Shown piece by piece: positions 6,254 through 12,160 of a DNA stretch of 14,381 nucleotides. A program made the translations under genes and the position numbers. Each line of letters begins with the position of its first letter. Position 1 is the first letter of the stretch. The notes below the pieces were generated by a model, which did not search any database, was not told the origin of the DNA, and saw only the letters and a program-made list of their open reading frames with translations. Source of the stretch: an uncultured Eubacteriales bacterium (lineage in GTDB: Bacteria; Bacillota; Clostridia; Oscillospirales; CAG-272); NCBI GenBank assembly GCA_900321265.1, contig ONVJ01000029.1:1-14381 (forward strand). Reading direction: 5' to 3'.

Positions 6254-7714
6254 TTACTCTGCCAGACGCCCCTCGAACAGCACCTTTTCACGGGCAAGCG
6301 ACTGGCTGCCCTCAGCGGTCGTGACAAAGAACCGGAAGGGACGGTTCGCGTCGAACAGGATGCTGTCGGAAGGCTCGCCGGGGGCGGTCGCCATCACCGG
6401 CGCAAAGGTCGCCGCGGCGGCCTCGACGCCTTTCTCGTCGATCTTTATCCTGGATTTCTGAATTATCTCTCCGATGACGTTTCCCTGCGCTCCCGCGCCG
6501 AACATCCTGCCGAAATCTGCAGCGGAGGGATCGAAGGCGTCATGAACTCCGAGGCTCTCGAGCCATTCCCTTATCTCGCCTCCCGCCAGAGAGGTCTCGA
6601 TCTCAAACTTCGGTATGTAAACATTGACCTTCTTCTCTTCGGACTTCGCCTTCTTTTCTGCAAAATCCGAGGCGTCGCCCAGAACGAATACCATTTCAAC
6701 GTCGTTCGACATCGGGATCACGACGAGCTCGGTCGCGTCATCTTTGTAATAGCGGAAATACCCTTCCGAACTGATGAATTCCTTTTCGGAGCCTGTCCCG
6801 CGGATATCTGTGAAGGTCCGCTTTCCGGCGTAAAGGAACTGTTCGCTCCAGCCGTCCCTGAAATAAAGGACGCTGAGAAAGACGACCGCCAGCCTGCCGG
6901 TGTCAAATCCGTCGTCAAGCAGCCTGTCGATCATGCCTTCGGTCTTTTCCCGGCACCAGCCGTTGATCTTTTCGACGGCGTCGCCCGGATCGAAGGAGAA
7001 CTGTCCCGCGTCGAACATCTCAAGGCGCATCCTGTAGTCCTCGGTGAACTCGCCGATTCCGTTCTTTTTCCAGACGGAATTCTCGATGCTCACCGCGCCG
7101 TCGGGCCTGGGGAAGCCGGCCTTCTCGCTGTCCGGGAGTCTGTCGTATTCTCTGATGTCGTGATCGATCTTGTCGGCGAACCACTCGTCAAAATGATTGA
7201 AATCCTTGATAAAATCCTCAAGCTCGCTTCCGCTGATGCCGAGAGCGAGTCTGAACTCCTCAAGAGTGTTTCCGTCGGCTCCCGCCATGATCATCCCGAG
7301 AGTGTAAAGGAGGGAAAGGGGCGAGAAGACGTAATTGCCCTGATTCAGTGTTTCTACATGCTCGAGAAGCTGTATGTCGAAATTTCCGAGATCCACCGGC
7401 GAGACGGGCGGTTCGGTCTGCGACGTCGTCGCCTCAGCACCCGTCGGCTCGGGATCCACGCCCTGTCCGCCGGTCTCTGAGCCGTCATCGCCGGTATCCG
7501 GGATCGCGGTCGTAACGTCGGCCGGCGTGTCATCGCCGGACAGGACCGCCGACGTCAGGTCGGGCGCGGCTGTCGTCAGGATGGCGCTTTCCGCTGAGGA
7601 GCTCTGATTCTGCTCTCCGCCTGCCGGCGCGCATCCCGACACGGCGCAGAGAAGAAACGCTGCGGTCATGATCGCGCAAACTGTTTTCTTGATCATGTCT
7701 GTTGAATATTTCAT
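6254..7714 (-). CDS. Lipoprotein serpin (serine protease inhibitor)
   Basis: This 486-residue protein starts at the ATG at 7714, which has AAAAGGA about 9 nt upstream; the frame extends 24 bases further only through a TTG. Residues 1-28 form a lipoprotein signal (Lys-rich start, hydrophobic core, VSGC lipobox, Cys28). A low-complexity Ser/Thr/Asp/Pro linker (about 29-110) follows, then a complete serpin fold (about 111-486). Serpin landmarks in order: VFSPLSLLYTLGMIMAGADG, an IENSVW segment, INGWCREKTEGMIDRLL, FLSVLYFRDGW, YIPKFEIE, and the hinge EKGVEAAAAT (427-436) before the reactive-centre loop. Counting as in alpha-1-antitrypsin (hinge Glu = P17) puts the scissile bond at Thr443-Ala444, suggesting inhibition of elastase-like or other small-residue-preferring serine (or cysteine) proteases. 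The small Ala-rich hinge predicts a true inhibitory serpin. It would be anchored on the outer cell surface, possibly shielding the cell from host or rival proteases. The zinc-ribbon gene lies 43 nt upstream and they probably share a transcript. Confidence 0.93.
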   Translation of the reverse strand: MKYSTDMIKKTVCAIMTAAFLLCAVSGCAPAGGEQNQSSSAESAILTTAAPDLTSAVLSGDDTPADVTTAIPDTGDDGSETGGQGVDPEPTGAEATTSQTEPPVSPVDLGNFDIQLLEHVETLNQGNYVFSPLSLLYTLGMIMAGADGNTLEEFRLALGISGSELEDFIKDFNHFDEWFADKIDHDIREYDRLPDSEKAGFPRPDGAVSIENSVWKKNGIGEFTEDYRMRLEMFDAGQFSFDPGDAVEKINGWCREKTEGMIDRLLDDGFDTGRLAVVFLSVLYFRDGWSEQFLYAGKRTFTDIRGTGSEKEFISSEGYFRYYKDDATELVVIPMSNDVEMVFVLGDASDFAEKKAKSEEKKVNVYIPKFEIETSLAGGEIREWLESLGVHDAFDPSAADFGRMFGAGAQGNVIGEIIQKSRIKIDEKGVEAAAATFAPVMATAPGEPSDSILFDANRPFRFFVTTAEGSQSLAREKVLFEGRLAE

Positions 7715-7757
7715 CAGCTTAAATCCTTTTCCAAGCAAACCCAGAAGCCTCGCGGGC

Positions 7758-8342
7758 TCACTTCAGAGGCATCTCGGAGGGCTGAGCGGGCGAGATGCCG
7801 ATCGAAAACCCGGCGTTTGTGAAAGAGGCCTTGCAGCAGACGTAGGGAGTCTGCGGCGACAGCGTTATCACCGGATCGTTGCAGTCGCGGGTGGCGGTAT
7901 GCGTCATGTGCAGCACATACTGTCCGTAAGGAAGCGCGAGCCTCACGCTCTTCTTGTTACCGATATGTCCGAATGGCTCGCCGTTTATGTAGATGCCCAT
8001 ACCCACGGCCATTCCCGCGAAGTTGCCCATCCGGTAGATATGTATGATTCCTCCCGGCTGATAGGGCCGGCCGCACTTCGGGCAGGAGACCGACGAATCG
8101 CTGCCGTCATCGATATGACCGCAGACGCATTTGTGCCTCAGCGGGATCGCAGAGAAATCATAAGGTATCGCAGCCGGAACAAAAGACTGGGCCGGCTGAC
8201 CGATCGCCGCCTGTTCTGGCACGTATACCTGCCCGGCGGCGGTCGCCTGCTGCGCAGGCGCCGCAGCGACCTGCGCGCCGCAGGAAGTACAGAATCTGGC
8301 TCCGGGGCCGAGGGCAGCCCCGCATCTTATACAGAATGACAT
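7758..8342 (-). CDS. Zinc-ribbon protein with a DUF2846/PEGA-like C-terminal domain
   Basis: The 194-residue product has two zinc-binding modules. The first is a classic zinc ribbon at the N-terminus (Cys4-x2-Cys7 and Cys18-x2-Cys21). The second, at residues 70-90, has Cys72-x-Cys74 and Cys87-x2-Cys90, with an unusual CxC knuckle and a nearby His70. Between them lies an Ala/Gln/Pro-rich linker (about 24-60). The C-terminal part (about 98-180) contains 'HIYRMGNF...GIYINGEPFGHIG...LPYGQYVLHM', resembling beta-sandwich DUF2846/PEGA-like domains, which often occur with zinc ribbons in Clostridia. No signal peptide or membrane segment is seen. The ATG at 8342 has AAGGAG 8 nt upstream and its own promoter. 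It precedes the serpin gene by 43 nt. The biochemical role is unknown; the domain order suggests a cytoplasmic scaffold or assembly factor. The family call for the C-terminal domain is tentative. Confidence 0.8.
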   Translation of the reverse strand: MSFCIRCGAALGPGARFCTSCGAQVAAAPAQQATAAGQVYVPEQAAIGQPAQSFVPAAIPYDFSAIPLRHKCVCGHIDDGSDSSVSCPKCGRPYQPGGIIHIYRMGNFAGMAVGMGIYINGEPFGHIGNKKSVRLALPYGQYVLHMTHTATRDCNDPVITLSPQTPYVCCKASFTNAGFSIGISPAQPSEMPLK

Positions 8343-8392
8343 GATCTTTCTCCTTTTCCGCCCGGAATCCGCGACGGTTTTTATTACAGAGA

Positions 8393-8421
8393 ATTATATC
8401 ATAAAAGAAGCTTTGAAGCAA
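8393..8421 (-). promoter_or_regulatory. Promoter for the zinc-ribbon/serpin gene pair
   Basis: On the minus strand a perfect TATAAT (8393-8398) lies 17 nt downstream of TTGCTT (8416-8421), a weak 3/6 match to the -35 consensus. It sits in the 87-bp gap between the DUF4173 gene and the zinc-ribbon gene, with a run of seven A residues just upstream of the -35. The predicted leader is about 45 nt. The weak -35 suggests lower or activator-dependent expression. Confidence 0.6.
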
Positions 8422-8429
8422 GTTTTTTT

Positions 8430-9986
8430 CTATCCGCCGTATTCCTTCAGCGCCCTGTCTGCGAGGATCGACGGCAGTGTGAAGCCGCGCTTTGTATCCG
8501 TCCTGTATCTTTTGATCCCGATCCGGGCCTGTGAGCGTACCGATTCGTCGATCCTCTCGTCAGACGCGATCTCGCAGAGCACCGGGACCGACGACGGCGC
8601 GAGCCTTCCGAGATAGTCGACGTCGATCTGCGAGGTCTTTCCCGACATATAGCAGTCATAGTTGTGTCTCGCGATTACTGCGTCGGTATCGGGGACGGCG
8701 AGCGCGGCGAAGCAGATGACGAAGGCGGCGATAAGCGCCGGGGCGGTCCTGAAGCCGGGCAGTATCTGTCCGAGTACCGTTATGAAGAACAGGATGACGA
8801 GCAGCGCCATGAACCAGAGAGTGTAAAGGCGGAGCCTGGTAAGGCCGTATTCCGAGACATACATCACCATCTGCGAGATCGCTGTGCCGGAGATCACGAT
8901 CGTGATGAGAGAAAGCACAACCGAGACGGTTTTCACGACCGGAGATATCCTGCCTCCCGCCGTCCTCTTCGTAAAGATCCGGAGCATTACAAGCATGATC
9001 GCGTTGATCGCCGCGACTCCGCAGAGGCGGAAAAAACCGTCGCGGGCAAATCCGGAAAAGGAAAACGCGGGCGGCAGAGTGCCGGACAGCACCGCAAGGT
9101 AGTAATCGCGCTGCGCGACTATGAAGACGGTGTAGAGAAAGAGCAGCGGGGCTACCGCGACTGCGCCGACCACCGGCGGAGCGATCTTCATCGCCTCGGC
9201 GGTATTCTCGCAGTTTTCCCTGCAAAAACCGTCCGCCGCGGGGTGAGCGGCGGAATATGCCGCAGAGAAGATCATCATGCCGGCGGGAACTCCGCAGAGC
9301 AGAGACCCGAGATGTCCGAAAAGCTTTTCAAACACATTTTCGCGGATGTCGTCAAGTATGCCGGTAAAGCCTTCGTCGAAGGAGAGCAGCTTCATCACTA
9401 TGAGAGTCGGGATGAGCGCGATCCCCAGTCCCGCCAGCACGAGAAGAAGCGTCTTTCCGATCTTCTTCCCTCCCCTGTCAGAGCCTATCGCCCGGATCAT
9501 CGAGCTGAATCTCCTGAAGGGATCGACGAACATGGCGCCGATCATCTCAAAAAAGTAAAGCCTGCCCGCCGATGTCTCGACCGATCCTTCCGAGCCCGTC
9601 CGGCAGAACATGAAGAAGGAGAGACATGTATAGGCAAAGGCAAAGAAGAGGAGCACAGGTGACGACGAGAAGAAAAGCGCGGATGAGACGGCCAGCGCCG
9701 AGACCGGGTAAAAGAGGCTGCGGAGTCTTCTCTTCTCTTTCCCGAAGAAGATGAAGGCGAAAGCAAAGAGGCAGAGGGTGAAAAAAAGCCCGACCGCCGG
9801 TTTTTTCCATACCCAGAAGGTCCGGCAGAAAAGATATCCGAGGAATGCCGATACCCAGGCGAGCAGCTTTTCCTTTGCCGAAAAGACGTCATTTTTTCCT
9901 GCGGGAGGCGGCGTCTCACCCGGCGCCCGGTCGGGCGTGAAGCCGGGGCGCGCCGCGGAAAAGCCCTGATCACCGTTTGCGTTCAT
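8430..9986 (-). CDS. DUF4173 (DUF4153-like) polytopic membrane protein
   Basis: This 518-residue protein has a hydrophilic, Gly/Pro-rich N-terminus of about 35 residues and roughly ten hydrophobic segments. Signature features of the DUF4173 family are visible: an ARDGFFRL motif (about 314-321), the strongly conserved YGLTRLRLYTLWF segment (380-392), and a C-terminal soluble tail with 'HNYDCY...DVDYLGRLAPSSVPVL', which matches the family's YL-x-x-L-x-x-D/S-A/S-V-P-x-L ending. No catalytic activity is established for the family, and it is often found next to DUF2975/HTH pairs in Bacillota. The start is set at the ATG at 9986, which overlaps the stop of the upstream HTH gene (ATGA) and has AAAGGA 9 nt before it; the open frame extends 45 bases further to a TTG inside the HTH gene. 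The overlap indicates translational coupling, so the membrane protein and regulator are probably made together. Confidence 0.86.
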   Translation of the reverse strand: MNANGDQGFSAARPGFTPDRAPGETPPPAGKNDVFSAKEKLLAWVSAFLGYLFCRTFWVWKKPAVGLFFTLCLFAFAFIFFGKEKRRLRSLFYPVSALAVSSALFFSSSPVLLFFAFAYTCLSFFMFCRTGSEGSVETSAGRLYFFEMIGAMFVDPFRRFSSMIRAIGSDRGGKKIGKTLLLVLAGLGIALIPTLIVMKLLSFDEGFTGILDDIRENVFEKLFGHLGSLLCGVPAGMMIFSAAYSAAHPAADGFCRENCENTAEAMKIAPPVVGAVAVAPLLFLYTVFIVAQRDYYLAVLSGTLPPAFSFSGFARDGFFRLCGVAAINAIMLVMLRIFTKRTAGGRISPVVKTVSVVLSLITIVISGTAISQMVMYVSEYGLTRLRLYTLWFMALLVILFFITVLGQILPGFRTAPALIAAFVICFAALAVPDTDAVIARHNYDCYMSGKTSQIDVDYLGRLAPSSVPVLCEIASDERIDESVRSQARIGIKRYRTDTKRGFTLPSILADRALKEYGG

Positions 9987-10195
9987 TGTCCGTCGTCCTT
10001 TCTGTATTCTATTATGTCGCTGACGTCGCAATCAAGCACGCGGCAGATCGCGTCGAGCGTTGAGAACCTGACAGCCTTGGCCTTGTTGTTCTTCAGGATC
10101 GAAAGGTTGGCGAGCGTTATCCCCACCTTCTCGGAAAGCTCGCCGAGGGACATCTTGCGCTTCGCCATGATGACGTCGAGATTGATGATGATCAT
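9983..10195 (-). CDS. Small Cro/C1-type HTH regulator (YozG-like)
   Basis: This 70-residue protein is a single helix-turn-helix domain: 'MSLGELSEKVGITLANLSIL' (residues 15-34) is the HTH core, followed by the third-helix basic stretch KNNKAKAVRF and the terminal helix 'LDAICRVLDCDVSDIIEY'. It matches the YozG/HTH_26 group of small transcriptional regulators that consistently lie beside DUF2975 membrane proteins in Bacillota. The ATG at 10195 is chosen because an excellent AGGAGG lies 7 nt upstream; the longer frame would run through the DUF2975 gene. The start is 11 nt after the DUF2975 stop, and its TGA stop overlaps the ATG of the DUF4173 gene. It has no sensor domain, so any signal probably comes through the membrane partner. 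Autoregulation of the operon promoter is an inference. Confidence 0.9.
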   Translation of the reverse strand: MIIINLDVIMAKRKMSLGELSEKVGITLANLSILKNNKAKAVRFSTLDAICRVLDCDVSDIIEYRKDDGQ

Positions 10196-10206
10196 CTGAC
10201 CGCCTC

Positions 10207-10680
10207 CTAGACCGTAAGGTCGTTCTCTTCCTTGATGTAGACCGCCTCTTCGATCACGTTCTTGACGACTCTGACCGTCAGTCCGACGAAGAGGACGGCG
10301 CCGCCTACGAAGATCGCCGATCTGAAAAAGAAGGTGAGCGCGGCGATCAGCATGCCCATGAAGATGAGGCACCAGGAGATATAGCGGATGAGCTCGACCG
10401 CAGTCGGAGTGAACACCCTTCCCTTCCTCACGAGAATCAAGAGGGCAAAGAGAAGCCCGAGACCGGCAAGCATGAGCGCGAGGACGGCGTAGGCGTCGAT
10501 GCCGATCATCCGAAGCTGCTGCACGGAAAGCGGCGGCCTGCCACCGCTGCCGTCGGGCATATCAGCGATAAACCTGACCGCCGACGGGATAAAAAACGCT
10601 GCCGCGACGCCCGCGGCGAACATGAGAGCGGTAAGAAAGAGCGAGATCAGGACCGACAGTTTTCTGTTGATCTTAGGCAT
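10207..10680 (-). CDS. DUF2975 membrane protein
   Basis: The 157-residue product has four predicted transmembrane helices (about 9-31, 60-84, 100-119 and 121-137) and a short extracytoplasmic loop after the first. The family features are a 'GRVFTPTAVELIRYIS' segment between helices 2 and 3 and a C-terminal 'V(I)xEAxxIKEENDLTV' tail ending at residue 157, the typical DUF2975 ending. The ATG at 10680 follows GGGAGG by about 7 nt; a 60-base upstream extension begins at TTG and would overlap the promoter, so it is rejected. It is the first gene of a DUF2975-HTH-DUF4173 operon. Pairing of a small four-helix membrane protein with a tiny cytoplasmic HTH protein suggests membrane-linked signalling, but no ligand or stimulus is known. 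Confidence 0.88.
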   Translation of the reverse strand: MPKINRKLSVLISLFLTALMFAAGVAAAFFIPSAVRFIADMPDGSGGRPPLSVQQLRMIGIDAYAVLALMLAGLGLLFALLILVRKGRVFTPTAVELIRYISWCLIFMGMLIAALTFFFRSAIFVGGAVLFVGLTVRVVKNVIEEAVYIKEENDLTV

Positions 10681-10697
10681 GAGTAGTCCTCCCTTGA

Positions 10698-10713
10698 CTG
10701 TTTTCGGGAACAG
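10698..10713 (-). promoter_or_regulatory. Imperfect palindrome at the transcription start, possible operator
   Basis: CTGTTTTCGGGAACAG is a 16-bp imperfect inverted repeat: 5-bp arms CTGTT/AACAG plus the central CG, so 12 of 16 positions are symmetric. It touches the -10 box and covers the expected start of transcription of the DUF2975 operon. The second gene of that operon is a DNA-binding HTH protein, so autorepression here is plausible but unproven. Confidence 0.3.
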
Positions 10714-10740
10714 TATACCACAGTCCGAATCGTTTGTCAA
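10712..10740 (-). promoter_or_regulatory. Near-consensus promoter of the DUF2975-HTH-DUF4173 operon
   Basis: On the minus strand TTGACA (10735-10740) and TATACT (10712-10717) are separated by exactly 17 nt. Upstream lies an A-rich stretch that could act as an UP element and includes a small TTATCG-AAAAA-CGATAA inverted repeat (about 10747-10765). The leader to the ATG at 10680 is about 25 nt. Confidence 0.82.
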
Positions 10741-10855
10741 TATTTTTTTATCGTTTTTCGATAAATACCTTTCTGATCTTTCAGGGCACCCCTTGATAAG
10801 CAGTATTTCGGGCGCTCCGGTCTTTCAACGATTCAAGATTCAAACAAAGGATTAT

Positions 10856-10899
10856 TAAAATAGCCTCGCTCCGCCCCGGGAGGGGGCATATGCAAGGCT
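10856..10899 (-). terminator. Probable terminator downstream of the lipoprotein/guaA transcript
   Basis: On the minus strand a nested GC-rich stem (AGCCT 10895-10899 with AGGCT 10862-10866, a GC/GC pair inside, and GCCCC/GGGGC at 10883-10887 and 10873-10877) is followed by ATTTTAATAA. The stem has internal mismatches, so folding strength is uncertain. Position is right for ending the leftward FAD dehydrogenase-guaA-lipoprotein transcript before the DUF2975 promoter. Confidence 0.5.
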
Positions 10900-10936
10900 G
10901 GTATATGGATTCTTTTAGGGATTTTTAAATTGCCTC

Positions 10937-10975
10937 ATTGGGATTCGAGTTTACCGCGTAACGACAGTCTCATTC
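10937..10975. repeat. Direct repeat copy 1 (downstream flank of the lipoprotein gene)
   Basis: This is the left copy of an imperfect 39-bp direct repeat. The first 16 bp (ATTGGGATTCGAGTTT) and the last 7 bp (CTCATTC) are identical to 12122-12160 and sit at the same spacing; the middle 16 bp are only about 7/16 matched. The last bases include the GAA-TGA end of the lipoprotein gene. Confidence 0.8.
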
Positions 10976-12103
10976 CCTTACCTCGATCTGCCGTGCGGCT
11001 GGCGCACCCTGATATACGCTTCCGTCCGAGCAGTAGTACTCGCAGCCGGTCGTTCCGTCCTGCATACCGCCTTCGATTCTTATGACCTGCCCCTCCGTTA
11101 TTTTCATGGGAAACTGCGAAAACGGCACCAGTACTTCTTTCCCTTCGTACAGTAGGGTCGGACAGGAACTGAAATCTTCAAAAGAGTTCTCCAGTATCCA
11201 GAAATCCAGGTACCGCATTCCGTTCGGAAGCCCGACGTCGGAACCGAAGTCATCCGGCAGCAGTCTTCCAAAGTATGTCGCCTCGTATTCCTTTCCGCAG
11301 ACGGCGATCCGGTCCGTCCGAACGGGATCGGCATAACGCAGGTCCTTCGTATGCAGCGCATCTCCGTAAACGGCAACGAGCTGCTTTGCCATGGAATCGA
11401 CTCTGCCGTAATAATCCATACCGTTCGGATCGATATGCGCCGCGCCGTAGATCCCCATCACGTCTTTATCGCCTAGCCTGTCGAACTCCCGAATAAAGTT
11501 CGCCGCCATACAGTTTTCCCGGTAATCCGACTGCTGATCTTCATAGTACCGTTCGCCCTGCTCTATGATCTTGATCGCACGAGCATATTCCGCCGATTCC
11601 TCCCTGCCGGCCGCCTTCAGCTCGTCAATATACCTCCTGCCCGTCGTCTTATACTGATGTCCGACGTCCGTTCCGTGAAGGACGGTCTCGGGATAATCCT
11701 CCTTGATCTGCCGGAAAAACTGCAAATAATCTTCCGAGTGTGCCTGCGTCTCGTTCCAGTCCCGGTAAACGTCGTTAAGGATTCGGTCGGAGTCCGAACG
11801 CATCCATTCGTTCAGCAGTTCCGCCGTATAGAATGGCAGTTCAACAAACAGATCCCGCATTCCGTCGGCATAATAAGCGCCCCAGATCTCAAACTCCTTT
11901 TTCAGGCATTTCGGATCAGAATGGTTTTCGCCGTACAGCCTGATCTGTCCCTTTGAGTGAACCGGTAACGGCTCCGCAGCCGTTTCCTGATCCGGCGGGA
12001 ACTCTGTTTCCGCCGGCAGATCTGACCGGTGCTCCGTTTTACGTAAAGTGCATCCGGTAATAAACAGGCAAAGCGCAAGCAGACAGATAACAGTTTTCTT
12101 CAT
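10970..12103 (-). CDS. Lipoprotein of the EreA/ChaN/TraB(Tiki)-like superfamily
   Basis: This 377-residue protein starts at the ATG at 12103, with AAAAGG about 6 nt upstream. Residues 1-18 are a lipoprotein signal (MKKT start, hydrophobic core, FITGC lipobox, Cys18), followed by an acidic linker to about residue 50. The catalytic-like core resembles EreA/ChaN/TraB-type hydrolases: LYGENHSD with Gly58-Glu59 and His61, VELPF (Glu88), LHGTD (His143), a helix with RENCMAANFI (about 195-204, like the RDxxMAxN motif of EreA) and IYGAAH ending at His223. The C-terminal 150 residues are mostly beta-rich and I do not recognise them. Members of this superfamily include erythromycin esterase, haem-binding ChaN and Tiki proteases, so esterase, metalloprotease or ligand-binding roles are all possible. 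Base composition is lower in GC than its neighbours (29/60 in 11101-11160 against 41/60 in 13201-13260), and codon use differs. It is bracketed by a direct repeat, consistent with horizontal acquisition. Confidence 0.72.
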   Translation of the reverse strand: MKKTVICLLALCLFITGCTLRKTEHRSDLPAETEFPPDQETAAEPLPVHSKGQIRLYGENHSDPKCLKKEFEIWGAYYADGMRDLFVELPFYTAELLNEWMRSDSDRILNDVYRDWNETQAHSEDYLQFFRQIKEDYPETVLHGTDVGHQYKTTGRRYIDELKAAGREESAEYARAIKIIEQGERYYEDQQSDYRENCMAANFIREFDRLGDKDVMGIYGAAHIDPNGMDYYGRVDSMAKQLVAVYGDALHTKDLRYADPVRTDRIAVCGKEYEATYFGRLLPDDFGSDVGLPNGMRYLDFWILENSFEDFSSCPTLLYEGKEVLVPFSQFPMKITEGQVIRIEGGMQDGTTGCEYYCSDGSVYQGAPAARQIEVRE

Positions 12104-12121
12104 CAGGACCTTTTTTCTTTT

Positions 12122-12160
12122 ATTGGGATTCGAGTTTGCCCTTTTATAACAACCTCATTC
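12122..12160. repeat. Direct repeat copy 2 (guaA 3' end / upstream flank of the lipoprotein gene)
   Basis: This is the right copy of the 39-bp imperfect repeat described at 10937-10975. It spans the last two codons' worth of guaA sequence (GAA-TGA) and the spacer before the lipoprotein gene. Copies are offset by 1185 bp. Confidence 0.8.
12143..12148 (-). promoter_or_regulatory. Weak -10-like box upstream of the lipoprotein gene
   Basis: On the minus strand TATAAA follows the guaA stop by 7 nt. The hexamer 17 nt upstream (CTGTCG, inside guaA) is a poor -35, so independent transcription is possible but read-through from guaA is equally likely. Confidence 0.25.

Noticed and set aside
6542..7480. 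Plus-strand open frame (312 codons) opposite the serpin
   Set aside because: The minus-strand serpin has every family landmark; the antisense frame has no recognisable domain and no ribosome site.
8664..9662. Long plus-strand open frame (332 codons)
   Set aside because: It is antisense to the DUF4173 gene, whose transmembrane pattern and signature motifs are clear. The plus-strand product is rich in Arg, Asp, Glu and His with no domain, as expected of a shadow frame in GC-rich DNA.
10937..10952. Resemblance of the repeat (read on the minus strand, CTCGAATCCC) to a tRNA T-arm, suggesting a tRNA-type attachment site
   Set aside because: The T-loop consensus is broken at its first T, and no acceptor or anticodon arm can be found at either copy.
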